Below are positions 43,561-54,997 of a DNA stretch of 64,000 nt, in pieces (position 1 is the first letter of the stretch; the number at the start of each line of letters is the position of its first letter). Origin of the DNA: Epiperipatus broadwayi. Its lineage: Eukaryota; Onychophora; Udeonychophora; Euonychophora; Peripatidae. The translations under genes and the position numbers were made by a program. Location: the NCBI GenBank assembly GCA_028023455.1, contig JAQFVV010012441.1:3839911-3903910 (forward strand). Reading direction: 5' to 3'. Below the pieces are notes generated by a model. The model was given only the letters and a program-made list of their open reading frames with translations. It made no database searches and had not been told where the DNA came from.

Positions 43561-46500
43561 GTATATAATATTAAAATGTTTTGTTTAATTTACATTAAAT
43601 CTTAAAAAAAGTTTGTTAAAGCAACCAATTATAAAAAAAAGACCTTTATAGATTGGGTACATCTGGATTATAAACAAAACTGATTTTAATAAAAGAGTGT
43701 TAAATGAAATCTTAATATAATTTTTTAGTAAATGATGATCACATAGTTCTATATTTGTTTATACAAATTGTAGATTATTATCAATATTTATTATCCACTG
43801 TTAAATTGATAATTAGATTAGTATATTAACAGGAGGGTGTAGTTATGTAAATGTTTATGTTGTCTACTATACTATCAATTTCTTAATTTGACATTTTGAC
43901 AAAGAGCATAATCATCATTCAAATTGGTTAATATTTTATTTAATTAATTTTAAAAATTATTTCTTTTATTAGATGATTTTTTTCTTATCAAAGTGCAGGT
44001 AAGGTTTCATTTTTTTAATTATATAATTGGCAGTAAGAAATAAGATTTGATATCAATTATATATATATAACCAATCAACACAGACAATCCCAGTAATAAC
44101 AATCAACATATATATATATATTATAACTGTACAGAAAATAGGGATTAATTAGAGAGAATCTGGTTGCAATGTCCCACAATTGGGTAGCCATTTGTAACAG
44201 TATACCACATTAAATCTTAATTATGAGGAAATGGGAACCTATCACCATCCCCAAATAAAATATAAAAAAATTAAATATAAAAGGAATGAGTATGAGAGAT
44301 CAGCACAGAAATATCTATAAGATCACCAACATTACACAAAAGTAATAATCATTCATCATCATAAATGATCAGCAATAAAAATAAATCAACAATCAATCTT
44401 GTGATTTGATTTGAAAGTGGTCCATAATAATTATCTGGTTGCACACACTAAGTTAAATGATGCCAAAATACTAAAAACATCCTGACTATCAGCAATGCTC
44501 TGAATACTTAGTACCCTTAATGTACTGGTTAAATATAAACTAAATTTCTAAAGATATAATAAATCAAATGAAATGTAGTGCAGGAACTTTAAAGGATATC
44601 TTGGTCTCAACCAAAATCATCATCATCTGGATGTCCAGAACACTAAACATAAAAACTAATGTATACAACTATAATGCACAAATGTAGCTCAGAAAACAAG
44701 AACTCTAAACTATTACTGTGAACAAGAAATAATTAAATAAATAAAGCAGCTTATTAAAATCATTTCAAATATTTCCTAGGTTTACATACTATAAACAAAT
44801 AGTTTTATTGGGATCATTTGAAAAAATCCTAAAACACTAAGCTGTCATGAAATAGTCACACACATTGCAATTTATGAAACAGCAGATTGAAAGAAATAAA
44901 GAAATTAAGACTAAAAATATTTTTTAAAACAATTATTTAATAACTAATTGACTAACAATAAACAAAAAAAATGGTATGATAGAATGAAATTTTAAGTATT
45001 CCTTTAAAAATATATTTTTACAATCAATTATATTAATGAATCAGTTGATTTCTATACACAAATTAACTTTTAATTAATTAAGTTATTTCTTTAAAATAAC
45101 AAAGGGTTAAAAACAACATTTTCAAAATCAAAGATAACAATCTTGGATTTAGCTTAATTAACCTTTTGTTATGTTTTTAGGAGAGAAAAATAATGTTTCA
45201 TGAAAAAAAATTGAAAGCTTAAAAAAAAGTTTCACAATTTGAAAACATTAATTTAATGAAAATCTTTAAAATTATCAATTCTTACAAAAAATGTTATTTT
45301 TATGTAATAAAAAATCTTTTTTTTTTCTATTAATAAAAATACAGTGTGCACACACAAAAACACATCCAACCATTGTTTTATTTTTTTTCTGCCAGATCCT
45401 TCTTCCAATTATAATTTTCAGATTTTCCAGTTGAGTTTACACATGAATATAATGAATTTGTCCTTTTTTGGTGTGCAGTATTTAATTTCCTGGTTAACAA
45501 CAGCAAAATATTAACAATTTTCTTTTAATAAATTTTCCAGGTGACACTAACACAGAGATTCATGCTCTTGATTGCAGACAAGATTGTAGATTAGAGTTTA
45601 ATTTCTTTACATTTTGATTCCAGTAAAGGAAGGTTACATTGAGAAAGGTGATGTCTAGCTTTTAGCTGAATTTAGCATATGGGTTGCATTGTACAAATCA
45701 TTTTGATAACTAAATTCATAGTATGCTAGCATTTGATTGAAACTTCTGTTATTTTATGTAATACCTTGGTAAAAGTTTCTGATTTTTTCTTCTTTAGCAC
45801 CTGTATTAATACTTGATTCTTCTCTCTTTGACAGCTAAATTTATGAATAATTTCTTCTTCTACTGTCTTTTTCAGCAGCTAGTTTAAGACTTGACTGCTC
45901 TCTCTTCAAAGGATGAGTTAGAAATATTTAATTCTTACTAGACACTGGGGTCTTTTAACTTATTCACACCCCATTATTTTTATTAGAATAATTTTGCCTA
46001 CAAGCCAATCACAATCTGTCTCTAACATGATAGTTTTTATAACAGCCAATTAGATAATTTTTTATAAATTCAATTATTCAGTTATTTCTCTCCTTAACTA
46101 TATAGAGGAACTAGGTGGATATTGAATTTTAAAAAAACTGACTTGAGACACAATTTTCACAATAACTTCACATTTAGTAATGTTAGAGCAAAATTCTATA
46201 TATTGACAGAAAATAGAAAAATGAAGGAAAACAATAAGGCTATGACAAATAGTGATTACCATTAAAAAGTAAAAAAAAAAGAAATTTCAACATTCAAAAT
46301 AATTAATACTTTATTATTTGTTCATAATTTCTAATTTATCATTAAGTAAGTTTAAATAATATCTTCATTGATAATTTCTTTATATTCTTCAGAAATGTTT
46401 CATTCAAACCATATATATAATAGTTCATACCTAAGATAATCCATAGCTTCAGAATCTCCAAAAATAGTTGCATAAGAAATCTTCATTTTTACTTTGTACC

Positions 46501-47700
46501 CCAGAAGATATCAAATCTTAAGGCATCTATAGAAAAAGATTCATCCTAATAAAGAATACAAAATAAATTATTAAAAAAATGAATATGCAATTGTCATGAT
46601 AGTAATTGGCTTCTTGTCTATCCGAAACTAGAAACTGAAGGCTGCTGTCTCTATCAATGATAAAATGAATTTCATCTCTTCATTTTATATTTTTTTGATT
46701 CTTTGCCTGCATACAATTCTATGTGGTATACATAACCATTATGGATATCGCCACATACACCACTTGAAAACTCTCTTTATTGGTTTTAAGAGTTTTATTT
46801 TCACATGGTGCTATGTTCAGTAAATTTTGTGATTGCTTTACCAACTGCCACCTTTCTGTACTTCTGATAATCAGACATAAAATTTACATTGCACTGCTCT
46901 ATAATATCTTAATTTAATATATAAAAAATCTATTACTTTTTATACAAACAACTGTGCAAGTACAAACACAAACACATGAATATAAATATAAACACACTAA
47001 TAAATTATCAAACCTTTTGAAAATCATTATATCTATAAAATAAGGTTGCCTCAAACTTAGATCAAAGCCCTAAAATTACATTGTAAATAAACAACTACAT
47101 TATATTTGAATACAAGTATAATTTATGAACTACACATCCTAATACATATGCAAACACATTAATATATTGTAAAAAAATTTAAAATAATGCTATACAAATG
47201 ATAGAAAAATTTTAAATACTATAAAAAAATTAAAATTGAATGCTTACAAGCCCCAAAATCACATTGTACACAAACCATTATGTAATATTTGAATAGTAGT
47301 ATTATTTATATACTACACACATGAATACAAGTTAAAACACATTAATACATTATGTTATCAAATAATAAGAAAATGTATAACAATACTACAAAAATAATAG
47401 AAAATTTTAAAATACTATGAAAAAAAACTTAAAATTGAATACTTATGATATTACATTTTTATTGGGATGAAGACCTTGAATTATGGAGGCATTTTTGATC
47501 CATTTTCCTACAGAGTTTTGCTGATAAAAAAATTATGTCATTGCCTTCTTTGTGTAACCTAGTAAATTGAGCAGAAAAGAAAAAAAATGAACCTATTAAT
47601 AAAAACATTAACAAAAAATTCAAATTTTGTCCAATTTTAACATGCAATATGACATTTTAAAAAGCAATTCAAACAGCAGAGAATGTCAGGATTTTTGTAA
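43561..47700. other. Long AT-rich stretch, no gene seen
   Basis: About 4.1 kb with no recognisable element. Several chance ORFs are shorter than 70 codons. Short TA tracts occur near 44,060 and 44,108. It may be the least disturbed host intergenic or intronic DNA in the window. Confidence 0.45.
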
Positions 47701-47808
47701 ACAGCATGCATAATAAACAATGAGGATTGTCAATTCCTCTACAAGCTTTGCAATAAATGCTTAGCCAGAGCCAGCATTAAAATATCTCTGTCAGGAAACT
47801 CTCTTCAA

Positions 47809-47851
47809 ACCCCTGACCATGGTTTCATGCTTTGGCACTCCTCAGAGAGGT
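47809..47851 (-). ncRNA. Type I hammerhead ribozyme, family B, intact
   Basis: On the minus strand: ACCTCT (stem I), CTGAGGA core, stem II GTGC/GCAT with loop CAAA, GAAA core, CCATGG (stem III two pairs, loop AT), TC, AGGGGT (stem I partner, one G-U). Cleavage is expected after the GUC. N7 is G, which the CUGANGA consensus allows. CCATGG is self-complementary, so a dimer could share a six-pair stem III. Confidence 0.85.
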
Positions 47852-48310
47852 GTCAGGGTAGGTTCAGACACTAGATCTAAAAATACCAACCCAAAGCCAA
47901 GCACTTATCTAAAAGTTATCTAATGAGTGGAAAATCTGAAAGTTTCATACATCTACATGTTTTCAAACCCAGCTATCCAACTCACATAGCTATATGGGGC
48001 TGATAGATCTTCACCCATACCATATATTAGTAGTCTTAGCAATATAAAATTGCATAAGACTTATGGCAGATACTATAAATAGTCAAAATAAGAGTCATAG
48101 ATCACATGACCCTATATCTTAAGCTTGTAAGTTATAAACAATGAGGATTGCCAATTCCTCTACAAGCTTTGCGATAAATGCTTACCCAGAGCCAGCACTT
48201 AAAATATCTCTGTCTGAAAATTTCAGATTTTCCACTCAATAGATAACTTTTAGATAAGTGCTTGGCTTTGGGTTGGTATTTTTAGATCTAGTGTCTGAAC
48301 CTATCCTGAC

Positions 48311-48352
48311 ACCTCTCTGAGGAGTACCAAAGCACAAACCATGGTCAGGGGT
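48311..48352 (+). ncRNA. Hammerhead motif, family B, damaged core (copy 2)
   Basis: CTGAGGA and both stem I strands are kept, but the sequence after stem II reads GCACAAACC, so the invariant G of GAAA is missing. Confidence 0.6.
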
Positions 48353-48730
48353 TTGGGGAGGGGTTCCTGACAGAGATATTTTAAGTGATGGCTCTGTCTA
48401 AGCATGTATCAAAGCTTGTAAAGGAATTGACAATCCTCATTGTTTATAACTTACAAGCTTAAGATATAGGGTCATGTGGTCTATGACTCTTATTTTGACT
48501 ATTTATAGTCTCTGCCATAAATCTTATGCAATTTTTGTATTGCTAAGACTACTAATATATGGTATAGCTGAAGATATATCAGCCCCATATAGCTATTTGA
48601 GTTGGATATCTGGGTTTAAAGACATATAGTTGTCTGAAAATTTCAGATTTTCCACTCAATAAATAACTTTTAGATAAGTACTTGGCTTTGGGTTAGTATT
48701 TTTAGATATAATGTCTGAACCTACCCTGAC

Positions 48731-48773
48731 ACCTCTCTGAGGAGTGCCAAAGCATAAAACCATGGTCAGGGGT
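48731..48773 (+). ncRNA. Hammerhead motif, family B, damaged core (copy 3)
   Basis: Like the intact copy except that GAAA reads AAAA. Expected to be inactive. Confidence 0.6.
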
Positions 48774-48934
48774 TTGGGGAGGGGTTCCTGACAGAGTTAT
48801 TTTGTGCTGGCTCTAGCTAAGCATTTATCGCAAAGCTTCTAGAGGAATTGGCAATCCTCATCATTTATAACTTACAAGCTTAGGATATAGGGTCATGTGA
48901 TCTATGACTCTTATTTTGACTAGCATGCATAATA

Positions 48935-49600
48935 GTTTTCCTGCAATTTTAAAAAACAAAATTTCAAGAACTTAAATTATCATCATAATATTATTGACAT
49001 TAATTTCTAATTTAAAAAAATTATTGAAAAAATAATAATAAGATAATCAGTTAATTGCACTGATTTAGTTTTTTGCATTAAAGAGAGATAAAGAGAAAAA
49101 AACAACTCTGACTAATTAAAAATAAAATGTACTAGAAACATTAAAATCTTTTTTTTTTTTAAAAGTGTTATTAAAAATAAAATTTTATCTCTCTTTTAAA
49201 ATTACAATTAATACCTATTAAATAATTTACTAAAAAAAATATTTTTTGTCTTAATACATTTTCAAGTTTAAATTAAAACTACTAATTAATTTTACTTACT
49301 GATGAGAGAGTGGATTAAAAAATTTGTTTACATTCTTTTATAATTTTCTCTCCCTTCTACAATCATTTATATACCTCTTATTATAATATTTACATATTAA
49401 AATCATATTGTTATTTAACAAACTTAATGGTTGAGAATTCTCATATTGATGATTCATTTTTATTATATAAAAATATGCATGGGAAAATTAAATATTATTT
49501 TCCTTATTAATTAAATAATACTTGATTACATCTAAGGAACATGCTGTGATTTATCTAATTATTTTTCAGGCAGATAGTAATCAAATGATTATAATATATA
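48935..49600. other. AT-rich stretch, no gene seen
   Basis: No repeat or coding pattern recognised. Confidence 0.45.
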
Positions 49601-49935
49601 TTGACATAATGTCTATATGGTTATGACTACAATATCAAATCCACCAAGGGCTTTGAGCATTTCTTCATTTATTTTTCAATGATGTAGATGGTTGAATTTT
49701 TAGAAGGGTGAGAAGATTGGAGTTCCTATCTTAATATAAACTGAACACTGATTGTGTATATGGGTGGGACATTATGATCTGACCCAACTGATGAATCCCT
49801 GCTTCAGCACAAATATACATATATTGGAAATTATTTATCTTTTTTACATATCTGTAGTCATGTGTATCGGTTGTTTGATATGGAGTGGAGGATGGATATA
49901 GACTGAAAATCTTAAGTTCAAATCCCTCTATTTAT
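49600..49935 (+). mobile_element. Family E repeat with decayed ribozyme
   Basis: Has the upstream AGGGCTTTGAGC block, the TCTTAATATAAACTGAACAC block, CCCAACTGATGA, then a stem II that no longer pairs well and CAAATATACATATATTGG in place of GAAATACATATATTGG. The tail keeps AAGTTCAAATCCC. Confidence 0.7.
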
Positions 49936-49944
49936 TATGGTAAA

Positions 49945-50140
49945 CATTCAGTTATACATATATAAATAAACATAATAAATCAATCCCCGTAGCTGTGAAT
50001 TAAAAGCACACTTAAATGGTGAACAAAAACTCATGATCAGGATGATCCCATATTGCAGCATTTAAGATTGCTTTTAATTCATAACTTATGGTAGAGAATT
50101 ACTCCTTTGTTTACATGTACATTTGAGCTGTGTTCAATTT
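49945..50140. repeat. Fold-back copy of family H
   Basis: GTGAATTAAAAGCACACTTAAATG at left (split here as GTGAATTAAAAGCA and TTAAATG) is complementary to CATTTAAG and TGCTTTTAATTCATAAC at right. The same block occurs in direct orientation in the 34.9-35.8-kb tandem repeat. Confidence 0.55.
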
Positions 50141-51360
50141 CTGCATCAATCATTGGTTATTCATTATCTTATTAATATTTCACTTTAGGATGGGATAGAT
50201 AATCACAATAACTTCCATCATTCTCTCTCATCACATCAGATACATATTTGGAATACCAATGTGTGTATCTCTTTTTTCAATCTCTCTTTAACTTGCAGAG
50301 TCAGTATATTACAATATAAATCTATATTTAAATACATTCATAGCTTCTAAAAAGTAAGAGAGATTATGGTAATATGTAATAATTTTCAGATAACATTTTA
50401 CTAACATTTTTGGATGCAATTTGTATGATAATTAACAGTAGCATTACAGAATGAAAGAATCAAGCAAAGGGCGAAGTTATCTTTCATCTCTCTTTATATT
50501 GTTAAATGGGTTTAAAAACTTAATTATTAAAACTTTGAAACTGTTTTACATTTTGAACATATTTTTACAAGCTTCAAGAGAAATGATAATTTTTTTCTTT
50601 ATTTATGATTATTTTCATTTTTAATACTTCGTTTTACGTCTAATCTATAGTTAAAATGTTTTTTTTTCATCATTCATCTTAGAATATCTGTTAAAAGTTT
50701 AGTTTCATTTTGAAAATACAATAGTACTATTTGGCAATAAAAATTAATTTTATAAAATCATATATATATAAAACCTATATTCACACTAACCACACATTTT
50801 CCCTTCTAATATTAATTATATTCAAAGCACTAAAAATTCAATGACAGCCAGTATTAAAATCACAAACTCAAATCAATGCATTTTTATGGTCTTATATGTT
50901 TGACATGTTAAATAATTATGAATTTTACTGTCCTCTGGGTAAATTAATTATACATACAATTGATTGTTTGAAAAATAATTAATATATATCTAAATCTTTA
51001 TTTAAGATAAAGCGATCTGTATTGATAAAATATACATTTTGTCAATGCCATTTTATTTTTTATAGCTTTAAAATCCTTTAACGTTTTTTAATTAATTTTA
51101 ATTTTCTATCCTATCTCATTTTTAGCCCTAAAATAAATTACTTATTAATATTTAATATTCAAAATGGTCAACAAGTGTTCCTTAAATGTTGCACATATTA
51201 TTTAGTGTATCAATAAAATAATCACAGAAAGGAAACAAAAATACCTCACTACAAATATATTTTTTGTTTTCTAAAATTCTTAATAACTCATATTTTTTAC
51301 ATTAAAATGATCATGCAGATTATCTGAATACCTCAATCTAAAGAAGTCTTAATTTTTGCT
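50141..51360. other. AT-rich stretch, no gene seen
   Basis: No coding or repeat structure recognised. Confidence 0.45.
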
Positions 51361-51373
51361 GAATTCGAATCAG

Positions 51374-51545
51374 CAAGCGTTAGCGGCCGAGTAGTCAGCA
51401 CATTTGCCTTACAAGCAGTTGTCCTGGGTTCGCTTCCCGGCGATGCTTTGACACATAAAAAAAAAAAAAGCTTAGGCTTGGAGATGCATTCATGTCACTA
51501 TGAATGTAATGATCATAGTAAAATTACATGCCTCAAAAATCATAA
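51374..51545 (+). mobile_element. tRNA-derived SINE
   Basis: A tRNA-like head of about 75 bp contains an A box (TTAGCGGCCGAGTAGTCAGC), an anticodon-arm-like TTGCCTTACAAGCA that would give a TAC (Val-like) anticodon, and a B box (GGGTTCGCTTCCC). It is followed by a run of A and about 70 bp of unrelated tail. The acceptor arm does not close, and the head is joined to a non-tRNA tail, so a SINE is likelier than a working tRNA gene. Confidence 0.7.
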
Positions 51546-51834
51546 CATATGATTAATAAAGTTTAAATATCTTCTAATAAATTTACTCCAAGTGTAATTT
51601 TTTATATAGTTATAAATACACACAAATATGTATTAAAGTTTTTTCTACTATAATTAAATGATTCTCTTATAAAATAACTAATAATAATGTTTATCTGAAG
51701 GTTTGTGATGATGGTGTTTTAGTTGTATTTATATGTTGAACTATTTTCATTATCTAATATGAATATTAAATGTCTTTAAAAAATGTAACTTTATTTAAAT
51801 ATTCCAAATACATTCAACTGTTAGTAATAGTACA

Positions 51835-51990
51835 CAGGTTACTATATGCACAACATTTCGAGAGGTATTATTCTCCCCCCTTCTTCAGGTGTTGCTGGCT
51901 TGACCAGTGACAGTACTAGCAGGGGAATCAAACCTGGACCCTTAGGTTCTTGAGTATTGAATTTTAAGGTAACTCTCTAACCTGTGTGGT
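51835..51990 (-). mobile_element. Second SINE-like repeat, minus strand, with a hammerhead-like relic
   Basis: On the minus strand: GGTTAGAGAGTTACC (A-box-like), GGTTTGATTCCCC (B box), then a conserved-looking segment with CACCTGAAGAAGGGG, an A/T loop, ACCTCTC, GAAATGTTGTGC. The CUGANGA, paired arms and GAAA order is that of a hammerhead, but the cleavage triplet is not acceptable and stem I is not clear. Confidence 0.5.
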
Positions 51991-51999
51991 ATTAATTAA

Positions 52000-52485
52000 A
52001 TTTTTTTTATTAATCTTTTAATAAAAACAGATTAAATGATTAATGCACATTAAACACTTTCGTAAAATGACTTTTCCTTCCTGGTTTTATTGAAGCATTT
52101 TAATAAAATAGCTGTATTAAATATATCTTTTTTTCTTTCTTTTTACTGAATTTGATTTTCAATGATTTATTGTACTTTAAAATATCAAAATTGTTATTTA
52201 ATCATTATCTCTTATGTCAGACTATATATTTTAAACATACACAGTAAATTTGTTTTTGTTTATTTGTTTTTTTTTGTTCCTCAATATATATTTTAAAATA
52301 AAGACTTTCCCAGGTAACACTTATAAAAAATATATAACCATTACCCATGTTTATCAGTGTATGACTAACAGTAATATTGTACTGATATTTTGGAATAATA
52401 ATATTGTTAGTTATACATGCATGAATCTTAATTATATATATTGGTTAAATACAAGTATAATTTATATAATTGGAATTTAGATGTA
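52000..52485. other. AT-rich stretch, no gene assigned
   Basis: One ORF of 76 codons (52,250-52,480) has low-complexity composition and no motif. Confidence 0.4.
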
Positions 52486-52489
52486 ATCA

Positions 52490-52900
52490 TAAGGGAATTA
52501 AACATAGACTTTCAAGCTGCCTTCCACCATCCACTCTATCTTATACAGCTAACACACATGAGCATATACATGTCAAAAAATAAATGATCTGCAATATGTA
52601 TATTTTGTTCTGAACCAGCAATCATTATTTGGTTCAGATCATCATCTCCCCCACACATATATAATCAGTGCTTGGTTTATATTAAGATAGCAAATCTTTA
52701 AACTTCAATGGACAAACCTTCTCACTCTTCAGTCATCCATATAATTGAAATTCCAAGGATGCAACACTCAAAGCCCTTGTTGATGTCAATATTATTATCA
52801 TATTCATGTTGACTTTAAGCCATTCATACTTCTCACTTGTATAACCATAATAGGTTCATTTAAATATATAGAAGATGGATGGGCAAAATACATGCTGAAT
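52490..52900 (-). mobile_element. Family E repeat, near full length, decayed ribozyme
   Basis: The part from 52,776 to 52,900 is the complement of 28,467-28,560, which defines the 5' extent of the family. In the ribozyme region CTGATGA reads ATAATGA and GAAA reads AAAA, so it is dead. It faces the plus copy at 52,920-53,190 head to head. Confidence 0.7.
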
Positions 52901-52919
52901 ATATATAATATTTAAATGC

Positions 52920-53190
52920 ATGTATAATTTAATTTTCAATGATATGGATGGTAAAGAATTGAAGTGTACAAATAATTGAAACTTGTCCATTGATGTTTGA
53001 AGATTTTCTATCTTAATATAAACTGAACACTGATTGTAAATACATGTGGAAGATGGTGATCTGGTCAAATTGATGAGTGCTGGTTCAGCATGAAATACAT
53101 ATATTGGAGATCATTTATCTTTTTCACATGTATGTGGTCATGTATATTGGTTGTATAAGATAGAATAAAAATCTAAGTGACAATATACAT
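52920..53190 (+). mobile_element. Family E repeat, plus copy
   Basis: Order TTTTCAATGATATGGATGG, TTGAAGATTTTCTATCTTAA, hammerhead (53,057-53,113), then the GGTCATGTATATTGG block. The tRNA-like tail is cut short. Confidence 0.75.
53057..53113 (+). ncRNA. Hammerhead motif, family E, one core change
   Basis: TGATCT and AGATCA form a six-pair outer stem I; stem II GTGCTG/CAGCAT, GAAA, TACATATA and TTGG are all as in the consensus. The invariant C of CTGATGA is T, so cleavage is not expected. This copy shows best how the outer stem I pairs. Confidence 0.65.
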
Positions 53191-53199
53191 GTATTTAAG

Positions 53200-53635
53200 T
53201 ATTACTTATATTGTAAAGGTTGGAAAGATCCACCCTTTTCATCAAACTGTTATTATTGTAAAAAAATATATTTGATTTGACTTTGATATGAGAATTTATT
53301 TATATATGTTGTTGATGTTGTTATGGTTGTTTATTTCAATTTTTTTGGTATATGAATTTATTTATGATTTTGGAATTTAAAACGGCAATGGTGATATAAA
53401 TATATATATATATTTTACAAAGATATTGGTTTATATTTAAAATATTTGCCTTTGTCAATATCAATGATTAAAATATTGGCATATAAAATTATTAAATGTG
53501 TTTACATGGTATTTTTGTTTTTAAAATTATTTGCGATCTAATTTTATTATTTATTACTTATTTATTTTTTGTAAACTGTAAAGCATATTTTTATTCTTTT
53601 ATTTAAACTTTAATATTTTAGAAATATATGATTGT
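53200..53635. other. AT-rich stretch, no gene seen
   Basis: T-rich with a short TA run near 53,402; nothing recognised. Confidence 0.4.
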
Positions 53636-53639
53636 TGTA

Positions 53640-54370
53640 ATAATGAGATTGATGTCAGCGGCAGCACATGAAAGACTGAGCTAAACAAGATGGGTGAGAA
53701 AGGTAATGCGGTATGCAAAAGATTTGGATAAAGAATTTATATCAGTATACTTGTATAAAAGGTGGGATGATTGTGTTAGGAGGATTGTTGAGTGTTATAG
53801 TGGTAAGGAATGGGATAAAAGAATGGAAGCATTAATAAAAAATAGGGAGTTGGAGAGATGGAGTATGGAGGGTAAGAAGAGTTTAAATATATATAGAAGT
53901 AAACGGAATATTGGATGCGAGTTAATTTATGATAATAGTAAGGAAAGTAGTTTATTGTTTAAGGCTCAAACGGGATCTTTAGCAACAAAAGAATATACAT
54001 GTAAATGAAAAACTATGGGTGATTTAGTGTACAAATTGTGTAAGGAAGGTATAGAAAATATTAGGCATCTGTTGATTGAATGTAAATGCTTGAAAGCAGA
54101 AAGGGTACAGATAATGAAGTTATGGGAGAATAAATATAAACAAAGTGACTATACAGAAAGTGAGTTATTAGTTTTTATGCTGGGTTTGTGAAAAGATAAG
54201 GGGGATTTAGGTATAAAGGCCATAGAGTTGATAAAGATTATGTTGTGGAAATGGGATGGGGCAGAATATGGGAAGACTTAGAGTGGGGAATGGAAAATAA
54301 AGTGGTTAACAGGTTTATCTGGGCATAATTGCCGAGATATTCTTGACTTCGTTTAAGGAGAAGCCAATTG
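53640..54370 (+). pseudogene. LINE lineage 2, C-terminal remnant with a zinc-knuckle-like block
   Basis: The open frame 53,694-54,008 (104 residues) includes RWDDCVRRIVECYSGKEWDK and ends with KAQTGSLATKEYTCK and a stop. The same frame then continues KTMGDLVYKLCKEGIENIRH then LLIECKCLKAER, where C-x8-H-x4-C spacing resembles the C-terminal Cys/His block of several LINE groups (C-x-x-C, E, H, C). It ends near FV-stop at about 54,354 with an ATCACATCACATCA tail. One or more stops interrupt it. It is distinct from the RTE and the lineage 1 LINE. Confidence 0.6.
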
Positions 54371-54980
54371 AATCACATCACATCAACACTATAGCAACAA
54401 AAAGATTATTATTGACAATTGCCATTAAGAAAAGGAAGCAAAACTTTGCTGCTGTTTAATATAAATTTTTGCATAATTACAATAATCTATTGGGTTTGAT
54501 ATAATTAGAAATGTTAGGATATACAATAAACTACAGTCTAGGGGATTTAATTCCCTTCATCTCATTCTATTCCATAAGTAACATTCATTGGAAGGAAAGC
54601 AAATTATTAATAAGCATGAATTTGGCATGGAAAACAATCAGAAAAATGAATAGCTATTTGTATATAACAAATCAATATAAGTATTATCTAAGTATTCAAG
54701 GTTGGTCTGCCACTTTCAATTGATCCACTATGATCTAGCCCAGATACAAGACACTCTGAGACAATCAACTGCAAATAGCTCATGAATTCATATGTTCATC
54801 ATTTCAAGTTATCTTACATATTAATCCAATCTACAACTGAATGGATAAAGATGCTTCAAATAGTTGTCGAATTTTAAAATGAAAACAAAGATTAAATAGT
54901 GATTAATTTAATCATTCATTTTTTTTGTTTGTATACAATTGATTTTAAATGTAACCATTTATTTATGTAACTTTAAGTTT
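54371..54980. other. AT-rich stretch, no gene assigned
   Basis: A 70-codon ORF (54,511-54,723) has no recognised motif. Confidence 0.4.
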
Positions 54981-54997
54981 TAATCAATCATTATAAA

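Larger units (their letters stand above)
47716..48921. mobile_element. Family B hammerhead multimer, inverted then tandem
   Basis: From 47,716 to about 48,212 the units run on the minus strand (one unit plus about 80 bp of a second). At 48,212/48,213 the orientation flips inside the unit, and about 1.65 units follow on the plus strand at 421-bp spacing (GGTCAGGGGTTTGGGGAGG recurs at 48,343 and 48,764). A 13-bp direct repeat AGCATGCATAATA at 47,703-47,715 and 48,922-48,934 encloses the whole multimer, so it inserted as one molecule. No ORF. Same family as the single unit at 7,570-7,972. Confidence 0.88.

Noticed and set aside
51374-51450. Functional tRNA-Val gene
   Set aside because: A and B boxes are present, but the acceptor arm does not pair and the head is followed by a poly-A run and SINE tail.
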